Shown here piece by piece: positions 26,368-32,630 of a stretch of 32,630 nt of DNA. The stretch is from Betaproteobacteria bacterium RBG_16_66_20. Lineage in GTDB: Bacteria; Pseudomonadota; Gammaproteobacteria; Burkholderiales; SG8-39. The stretch covers positions 1 to 32,630 of the forward strand of contig MEQQ01000005.1 of NCBI GenBank assembly GCA_001770285.1. Reading direction: 5' to 3'. The notes beneath the pieces were generated by a model. It was not told where the DNA came from, made no database searches, and saw only the letters and a list, made by a program, of their open reading frames with translations. A program made the position numbers and the translations under genes. The stretch's first letter is position 1; each line of letters opens with the position of its first letter.

Positions 26368-27725
26368 GCACCAGTGCGAATCAACCGGGCACGCCCGTCA
26401 AGATGATGCCGTCCTCGGCGGCGCCGAAAAAACCCGCGGCGCCGGTGCAGAAAGAGGACGCGATGTGGCTGCAGAAGGAGATGATCAACCGCAACTACGA
26501 CGAGCTCGCCACGGCGCACGAGACCGGCCGCAAGGTCGCCGCCACCTTCGTCCCCGGCAACCTCAACGAGCTGGTGATGTGCTTCGATTTCGCGCGCAGC
26601 CTGCCGGAGACCAATGCGCTGCAGAACGGCATGCGCAAGAAGTCGGGCAAGATGATCATGGACGCGGAGCGCGACGGCCACTCCGAGGACGTCTGCACCT
26701 ACGTCAAGGCCGATCTGGGGATGATGCTCGGCGGGGAAATCGGCCCCACCGGCCAGAAGCTGCCGACGCCGGACCTGCTGCTGCTCTCGTACACCGGCTG
26801 CTTCACGTTCATGAAGTGGTTCGAGCTGATCCGCCAGAAATACAACTGCGAAACGGTGATGCTGCACACGCCCTACCAGGGCGATGGAAAAATATCGCAG
26901 AACATGCGGGATTATGTCGTCAAGCAGCTCAAGCAGGCGGTGATTCCGGCACTGGAGCGCGTCTCCGGAGTGAAGTTCGACATCGACCGCCTGCGCCAGT
27001 ACATGAAGGAATCCGCCAAGGCCGAAGACGACCTGGTGAAGGTGCTGCAGTCGGCGAAGAACCGGCCGTCGCCGATCGACGGCTACTTCGGCGCCGTGTA
27101 TTACATCGGGCCGATGTTCACCGCGTTCCGCGGCACCCCGGAGGCGACCCAGTATTACGACGTGCTGCGCCAGGAGATCGAGCGGCGCGTCGCCGAGAAA
27201 AAGGGGCCGATCACCCCCGAGGGCGAGATGGCCGAGGAAAAGTACCGGCTGGTCGTCGAGGGCCCGCCCAACTGGACCAACTTCCGCGACTTCTGGAAGA
27301 TGTTCTACGACGAGGGCGCGGTGGTGGTCGCGAGCACCTATGCCAAGGTCGGCGGCGTCTACGACTTCGGTTTCCGGCACGACCCCGAGCATCCGCTGGA
27401 ATCGCTCGCCGACTACTGCCTGGGCTGCTATACCAACATGAATTTCCCGCAGCGCATCGACATGATCTGCAAGTACATGGACCAGTATCAGGCCGACGGC
27501 CTGCTGATCAATTCGATCAAGAGCTGCAACAGCTTCTCTGCCGGCCAGCTCCTGATGCTGCGCGAAATCGAGAAGCGCACCGGCAAGCCGGCCGCGTTCA
27601 TCGAGTCCGACCTGGTGGACCCGCGCTATTTCTCGTCGGCGAACATCAAGAACCGGCTGGAGTCCTACTTCCAGATGATCAAGCAGAAGCGCTCCGTGGC
27701 CGCCGGCGCCGCGGCGGTGCATTGA
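26364..27725 (+). CDS. bcrB: benzoyl-CoA reductase subunit B
   Basis: MWLQKEMINRNYDELATAHETGRKVAATFVPGNLNELVMCFDFARSLPETNALQNGMRKKSG...LGCYTNMNFPQRIDMI; ATGA overlap with bcrC. Confidence 0.93.
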   Translation: MSTSANQPGTPVKMMPSSAAPKKPAAPVQKEDAMWLQKEMINRNYDELATAHETGRKVAATFVPGNLNELVMCFDFARSLPETNALQNGMRKKSGKMIMDAERDGHSEDVCTYVKADLGMMLGGEIGPTGQKLPTPDLLLLSYTGCFTFMKWFELIRQKYNCETVMLHTPYQGDGKISQNMRDYVVKQLKQAVIPALERVSGVKFDIDRLRQYMKESAKAEDDLVKVLQSAKNRPSPIDGYFGAVYYIGPMFTAFRGTPEATQYYDVLRQEIERRVAEKKGPITPEGEMAEEKYRLVVEGPPNWTNFRDFWKMFYDEGAVVVASTYAKVGGVYDFGFRHDPEHPLESLADYCLGCYTNMNFPQRIDMICKYMDQYQADGLLINSIKSCNSFSAGQLLMLREIEKRTGKPAAFIESDLVDPRYFSSANIKNRLESYFQMIKQKRSVAAGAAAVH

Positions 27726-27740
27726 GAACATAGGAACGCC

Positions 27741-29078
27741 ATGCGCTGCTTCATCGGCATCGACCTCGGCTCCACCACCACCAAGGCGGTGGTGATCGAC
27801 GAGCAACAGCAGGTAATCGGCCGCGGCATCACCAACTCGCGCTCGAACTACGACACCGCCGCGAAAATCGCCCAGCAGGAGGCGCTCGTAAACGCGCGCT
27901 TCCATCTATTTAGACTTTCTTTATCAAAAACCAAAGTCTTAAATGGCGGCCTGGAAAGCTTCCTCGAGCAGCTCGAGCGCGACTTCCGGCTGGAGCAGTT
28001 CCTGGTGCAACTCGCCGACCTGAAGGCGACCTGCGAGCGCAACGCCGAGGGCTCACGCTTCGGCGACGCCGCCAAGGCCGTGTCCTCCGCGCTCGACGAG
28101 GTTTTCAAGCGCCTGCGCGGCGAGGCCGCGGGGTTGTTCGCCGCGGGCGCCAAGCGCCGGTCGGACTTCTTCCGCGACATCGCCGGCAGCCGTTACCTCG
28201 CGATCGGCGAGCAGGTCGCCAAGGAATCCGGCATGCGCTACGACATGCTGCTCAACGTCTTCGACCGCTCGATCATCGAGGTCGAGAACCGCGTCTACGG
28301 CGATTCCATCAAGCCGAATCTGCTTGCCGCCTTGAAGCGGACCTATGCCGCCCTGCCGGCAACCCGGAAGAAGGAACAAGTCATCAATTCCCCCATTCAA
28401 TCCGTGCTCGACACGGCGCTGGACGAAACCTACACCGTCGGCACCGGATACGGCCGGGCGCGGCTGCCGTTTTCGAAGGAACACATCCGCTCGGAGATCC
28501 TGTGCCACGGGCTCGGCGCGCACATGATGCACTCCGGCACCGCGACGGTGCTGGATATCGGCGGCCAGGACACCAAGGCGATCCAGGTCGACAAGAACGG
28601 CATCGTCGAGAGCTTCCAGATGAACGACCGCTGCGCGGCGGGCTGCGGGCGCTATCTGGGCTACATCGCCGACGAGATGAACATGGGCCTGCACGAGCTG
28701 GGGCCGATGGCGATGAAGTCCACCAAGACCATCAAGATCAACTCGACCTGCACCGTGTTCGCCGGCGCCGAATTGCGCGACCGCCTGTCGCTCGGCGACA
28801 AGCGCGAGGACATCATGGCGGGCCTGCACCGCGCCATCATCCTGCGCGCGATGTCGATCCTGGCGCGCTCCGGCGGCATCCGCAACGAATTCACCTTTAC
28901 CGGCGGCGTCGCCAAGAACGAAGCGGCGGTCAAGGCGCTCAAGGACCTGGTGCGGGAGAACTACGGCGCGCTGACGCTCAACATCAATCCGGACTCGATC
29001 TACACCGGTGCGCTCGGCGGCGCGACCTTCGCCTGGCGCGCGGTGCTCGAGGAAGGCAAGACCGCGGAGGCACGCTGA
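27741..29078 (+). CDS. bcrA: benzoyl-CoA reductase ATPase/activase subunit A
   Basis: ASKHA/BadF-type ATPase, [16 protein letters not shown]...[19 protein letters not shown]...[20 protein letters not shown]...FTGGVAKN. Confidence 0.93.
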   Translation: MRCFIGIDLGSTTTKAVVIDEQQQVIGRGITNSRSNYDTAAKIAQQEALVNARFHLFRLSLSKTKVLNGGLESFLEQLERDFRLEQFLVQLADLKATCERNAEGSRFGDAAKAVSSALDEVFKRLRGEAAGLFAAGAKRRSDFFRDIAGSRYLAIGEQVAKESGMRYDMLLNVFDRSIIEVENRVYGDSIKPNLLAALKRTYAALPATRKKEQVINSPIQSVLDTALDETYTVGTGYGRARLPFSKEHIRSEILCHGLGAHMMHSGTATVLDIGGQDTKAIQVDKNGIVESFQMNDRCAAGCGRYLGYIADEMNMGLHELGPMAMKSTKTIKINSTCTVFAGAELRDRLSLGDKREDIMAGLHRAIILRAMSILARSGGIRNEFTFTGGVAKNEAAVKALKDLVRENYGALTLNINPDSIYTGALGGATFAWRAVLEEGKTAEAR

Positions 29079-29923
29079 TGACCACCACGACGATCGGCAT
29101 CGACATCGGCTCCGGCGCCGTCAAGACGGTGCTGTTCCGCCAGGACGGCGACCGGACCGAATGGCTCGCAAAGCGCGTCGAGCGCATCCGCCAGCGCGAG
29201 CCGATGGCGCTCGCCCGCGCGAGCTACGACGAGATTCTCGCCGAGGCGAAGCTCACACCGGGCGACATCGATTACACCGCCACCACCGGCGAAGGCGAGA
29301 ACGTCAAGTTCGCCACCGGGCATTTCTATTCCATGACCACCCACGCCCGCGGCGCGATCTACCTGCGCCCCGACGCCAAGGCGGTGGTGGACGTCGGCGC
29401 GCTCAACGGCCGGGCGATCTATATCGACGAGCGCGGCAAGGTGCTCGCCTCCAAGATGACCAGCCAGTGCGCCTCCGGGAGCGGGCAATTCCTCGAGAAC
29501 ATCGCGCGTTACCTCGGCGTCGCGATCGAGGAAATCGGCCCCCTGTCGAAGACCTCGAAGGCACCCGAGAAGTCGAGCTCGATCTGCGCCGTGCTTGCCG
29601 AGACCGACGTCATCAACATGGTCTCGCGCGGCATCGCCACCCAGGACATCCTCAAGGGGATCCATCTCTCGATGGCCGGGCGGCTCGCGAAACTGCTGAA
29701 GGTGACCGGGATCACCAAGGGCACGGTGCTGCTCACCGGGGGCCTCGCGCTCGACGCCGGCCTGCTGGCCGCGCTGCAGGAGGAGCTGGTCAACGAGAAG
29801 ATCACCGGCATCGAGGCGGTGAGCCACCCCGACTCGATCTACGCCGGCGCGATCGGCGCCGCGCTGTGGGGGGCGTTCCGCCACAACAGGCTGCGCGAAC
29901 TGCAGGAACGCGCAGCCGCCTGA
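29078..29923 (+). CDS. bcrD: benzoyl-CoA reductase ATPase/activase subunit D
   Basis: TIGIDIGSGAVKTVLF...TTGEGENVKFATGHFYSMTTHARGAIYL...KMTSQCASGSGQFLENIARYLGV...LLTGGLALDAG. Confidence 0.93.
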   Translation: MTTTTIGIDIGSGAVKTVLFRQDGDRTEWLAKRVERIRQREPMALARASYDEILAEAKLTPGDIDYTATTGEGENVKFATGHFYSMTTHARGAIYLRPDAKAVVDVGALNGRAIYIDERGKVLASKMTSQCASGSGQFLENIARYLGVAIEEIGPLSKTSKAPEKSSSICAVLAETDVINMVSRGIATQDILKGIHLSMAGRLAKLLKVTGITKGTVLLTGGLALDAGLLAALQEELVNEKITGIEAVSHPDSIYAGAIGAALWGAFRHNRLRELQERAAA

Positions 29924-29939
29924 ACCGAGGAGAACCGCG

Positions 29940-30185
29940 ATGGCCCTGACGATCAACGACAACTGCACCGCCTGCGACGCCTGTCCCTCGGTCTGCCCGA
30001 ACGAGGCGATCACCGTAGGCGACCCGCTCTACGTGATCGACCCCGCCAAGTGCACCGAGTGCGTCGGCGCGCACGACGAGCCGCAGTGCAAGCTCGTCTG
30101 CCCGGCCGACTGCATCGTGGTCCACCCCGACTTCCAGGAAACCCCCGAGCAGTTGATGGAGAAGTACAACTCGATGCACGGCTAG
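29940..30185 (+). CDS. 2[4Fe-4S] ferredoxin (Allochromatium-type, insertion in second cluster motif)
   Basis: CTACDACPSVCP and CTECVGAHDEPQCKLVCPADC motifs, 81 aa. Confidence 0.93.
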   Translation: MALTINDNCTACDACPSVCPNEAITVGDPLYVIDPAKCTECVGAHDEPQCKLVCPADCIVVHPDFQETPEQLMEKYNSMHG

Positions 30186-30188
30186 CGC

Positions 30189-30509
30189 ATGGACGAGGAA
30201 GCGCTGCTCGACGCGCTGCGCACGGTGGACGATCCCGAAGCCGGCATGAATATCGTGGAACTCGGCCTCGTCTACGGCATCGAGGCGACGCCTGACAGGA
30301 ACGCGCCCGCGCGTTGGACCGCCACGGTGCGCATGACCATGACCTCGGCCGCCTGCCCGCTCGGCGACTACCTGACCGATGCCGTGCGCAATGCGCTGCG
30401 CGCGCGCTTTCCCGAACTGGAACAGGTGAACGTCGAACTGGTCTGGGAGCCGCCCTGGACGCCCGAGCGCATGTCCGAGGAGGCGCGCAATTTCTTCGGC
30501 TGGAAGTGA
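30189..30509 (+). CDS. MIP18/DUF59 (PaaD/SufT-like) iron-sulfur assembly-type protein
   Basis: LLDALRTVDDPEAGMNIVELGLVYGIEA...VRMTMTSAACPLGDYLTDAVRNALR. Confidence 0.85.
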   Translation: MDEEALLDALRTVDDPEAGMNIVELGLVYGIEATPDRNAPARWTATVRMTMTSAACPLGDYLTDAVRNALRARFPELEQVNVELVWEPPWTPERMSEEARNFFGWK

Positions 30510-30533
30510 GCGGCGGCACATGAGCGCCCCGCG

Positions 30534-31601
30534 ATGAGGGTCGCTTACCGCGTTCCGCTGCTGGTTGCCGGTTTCCTCAGCCTGGGTTTCGGGGTCGCCG
30601 CCGGGTTGGCGCGCCTGGGCTTCGGCATCGAGCTGCCGTCGCCCATGCTGGCGGTGTTGCACGGCCCGCTCATGGGCGGCGCCTTCCTTGGCACCGTGAT
30701 CAGCCTCGAGCGCGCCGTCGCGCTGGGGGCGCGCTGGGCCTACGCCGCGCCGCTCGCCGCGGGCATTGCGGGACTGGCCTGGATCCTCGGCGCGCCGGTG
30801 AGCGCCGGTGCCATCGCCCTTGTACTGGGCGGTTTCATCCTCCTTGCCGCCTCGTTGCACATCTTCCTGCGCCAGCCGGAACTGCACAACGCCTGCCTCG
30901 CCTTCGGCGCCTCCTGCCTGCCCCTGGGCGCCGCGGCGGTCGCCGCCGGCGACATTTCTTCGGCGACACCCGCGTGGCTCGGTTTCCTCGTCCTCACCAT
31001 TGCCGGCGAGCGCCTCGAGCTCTCGCGCTTCATGCCGCCCTCGCCGCGCGCAAGAATGCTTTTCGCGGCGATCTGCATTGTGCTGCTTTTGGGAACCCTG
31101 CTCGCGGTGCTTGCTCCGCAACCGGGCTGGAAGGTCGTGGCGGCGGCCTTGATTGCGCTCGCGATCTGGCTGGCCGCGAAGGACGTCGCGCGCCGCACGG
31201 TGCGCGAGCGTGGCCTGACGCGCTATATCGCGTGCGCATTGCTGCTGGGCTATGCGTGGCTCGCCATCGGCGCCCTGATCGCGCTCGGCGACCCGATGTT
31301 CGCCCCCGGGCGGCCCGCCTACGACGCTGCGCTGCACGCATGGTTCCTCGGCTTCGTGTTCTCGATGGTATTCGGCCATGCGCCGATCATCGCCCCCGCG
31401 CTGCTCCGGGTCGCGCTGCCTTACCGCGCCTGGTTCTACCTCCCGCTCGTGGTGCTGCACGCATCTCTTGCCGAGCGGATCGCGGGCGACCTGCTGCTGA
31501 TGCCCGCCTTGCGCGAACGCGGCGCCGCCGGCAATGCCGCGGCGATCGCGATCTTCATCGCCACGATGCTCTACGCGGGGCTTTCGAAGCGCCGTTCCTA
31601 G
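30534..31601 (+). CDS. NnrS-like polytopic membrane protein
   Basis: 355 aa, multiple TM segments, [26 protein letters not shown] and [25 protein letters not shown] motifs. Confidence 0.6.
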   Translation: MRVAYRVPLLVAGFLSLGFGVAAGLARLGFGIELPSPMLAVLHGPLMGGAFLGTVISLERAVALGARWAYAAPLAAGIAGLAWILGAPVSAGAIALVLGGFILLAASLHIFLRQPELHNACLAFGASCLPLGAAAVAAGDISSATPAWLGFLVLTIAGERLELSRFMPPSPRARMLFAAICIVLLLGTLLAVLAPQPGWKVVAAALIALAIWLAAKDVARRTVRERGLTRYIACALLLGYAWLAIGALIALGDPMFAPGRPAYDAALHAWFLGFVFSMVFGHAPIIAPALLRVALPYRAWFYLPLVVLHASLAERIAGDLLLMPALRERGAAGNAAAIAIFIATMLYAGLSKRRS

Positions 31602-32407
31602 CGCGCCTGCAAACCGTCCAGCGGGCTGGTGACGCCTCGTCCGCCCTTGTTCATGACATGATGGCGCCGAATGACAGCGCTGCGCGGATCGGTGGAAAGC
31701 TTGTGCGAGGGAAAGACAAACTTCCAGCCCCATTCGTAGGGCGCCCGGGGATACTTGCGCGCGAGCGCGTCGGGCAGTTCGACGTCGCCGTATCCGGCCG
31801 CGACGTCCCGCTCGTGCAGCGCGCGTGCGCGCTCGAGATGCACCTTCAGCGGCTCGATCGCCGAGCCCGGCAGCATCGTCACCCGGTCCTTCGCGCCCTT
31901 GGCGTCGCGCACAAGAATCTGCCGGTAATCGAAGTCCACGTCCTTCACCCGCAGCTTCAGGCATTCGCGCAGCCGCAGGCCCGCGCCATACAGCAGGCTC
32001 GCCATGATCCAGCGCGTGCCATGCAGATTCGCGAGCAGCCTCTGCGCTTCCTGCCGCGACAGCACGCTCGGCATCCGCACCGGGCGCTTGGCTCTCTCCA
32101 GGCCTTCAAGCCATGCGAGCGGCGTCCCCAGCGTTTCCTTGTAGAGAAACAGGATCGCCGACAGCGCTTGGTTCTGGGTCGAGGCCGCGACTTCCCGGTC
32201 GCGCGCGAGGTAGTTGAGAAACGCGGTCGCCTCTGTTTCCCCCATGTCCCGCGGGTGCCGCTTGTTGTGGAAGTAGATGAAGCGCTTAATCCAATGGACG
32301 TACGTTTCCTCCGTGCGCGGGCTGTAGTGCCGGCGCCGGATGGCGTCACGCACCTGGTCCAGCAGGCGCCGAGCCTTTGCGGGCGCATCGTTTATCCGTT
32401 CGTCCAC
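31598..32407 (-). pseudogene. intI: integron integrase (IntI-type tyrosine recombinase) with internal deletion of the catalytic C-terminal region
   Basis: [40 protein letters not shown]...[43 protein letters not shown]...[33 protein letters not shown] joined directly to [18 protein letters not shown] start at 32407 is my choice, the ORF is open to 32626. Confidence 0.88.
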
Positions 32408-32630
32408 GCGAATGTCAGTTCCATTGAACGCATGACATTCAGCTAACGGCTTGACTCGCTTGAAGGATGACAGGCCAAAGGCGCACAATGGTCCCGAGAT
32501 AGGTGACAAAGTGTCAACCATTAAGTCAACCAATACACTATAAGGACTTCCCCGCTTCTGCAATGGTGGCGGTCTTGACGATGGAAGATCGGACTGCGTC
32601 ACTATAACCGGCCTGTTTGTGAGCAATGAA

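Noticed and set aside
26265-27905. 546-aa minus-strand ORF opposite bcrB
   Set aside because: Antisense GC-frame artefact; bcrB on the plus strand has clear family motifs and overlapping start/stop context.
29802-31964. 720-aa minus-strand ORF
   Set aside because: Spans fdx, DUF59 and NnrS-like genes antisense with biased Arg/Glu/Gly composition; no recognisable domain.
32503-32550. Strong Pc-like cassette promoter (CACTATAAG near 32536-32544)
   Set aside because: A plausible -10 but no convincing -35 at 16-18 nt; too weak to call without the downstream cassette array.
1-32630. CRISPR array, IS element or prophage
   Set aside because: No regularly spaced repeats, transposase or structural phage genes found; the only recombinase is the defective IntI.

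Overview
GC-rich, probably betaproteobacterial, chromosomal window. The core is a divergent anaerobic aromatic-degradation locus at about 19.3-31.6 kb. The plus arm is oah-dch-bcrC-bcrB-bcrA-bcrD-ferredoxin-DUF59-NnrS-like, encoding an ATP-dependent (class I, Thauera-type) benzoyl-CoA reductase and lower-pathway enzymes. The minus arm is korA-korB-ferritin-like-BadH-like SDR. To the left lie a Crp/Fnr-family regulator with an FNR-type ExxSR recognition helix but no FNR Fe-S cysteine set, a nitronate-monooxygenase-like flavoprotein and two universal stress proteins. Four TTGAT-N4-ATCAA-like boxes occur in front of these genes, each 21-22 nt from a candidate -10 element, which is class II (-41.5) geometry and suggests a local anaerobic regulon. 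The left half holds ordinary metabolic genes: CitE-like lyase, threonine ammonia-lyase, MaoC/VOC, TauE, class V aminotransferase, AKR, methyltransferase, HAD, acyl-CoA dehydrogenase/CoA-transferase and an RND efflux pair. A partial tRNA-Val(CAC) is at the left edge. At the right edge is an integron integrase (IntI) whose ORF stays open but lacks the HxxR and catalytic Tyr region, apparently through a microhomology deletion. Other observations are a single-base frameshift in the ferritin-like gene, AT-rich rare-codon islands overlapping inverted repeats inside GC-rich genes, and three convergent gene pairs sharing a palindromic CTAG double stop. All calls come from reading the sequence; no database search was run.
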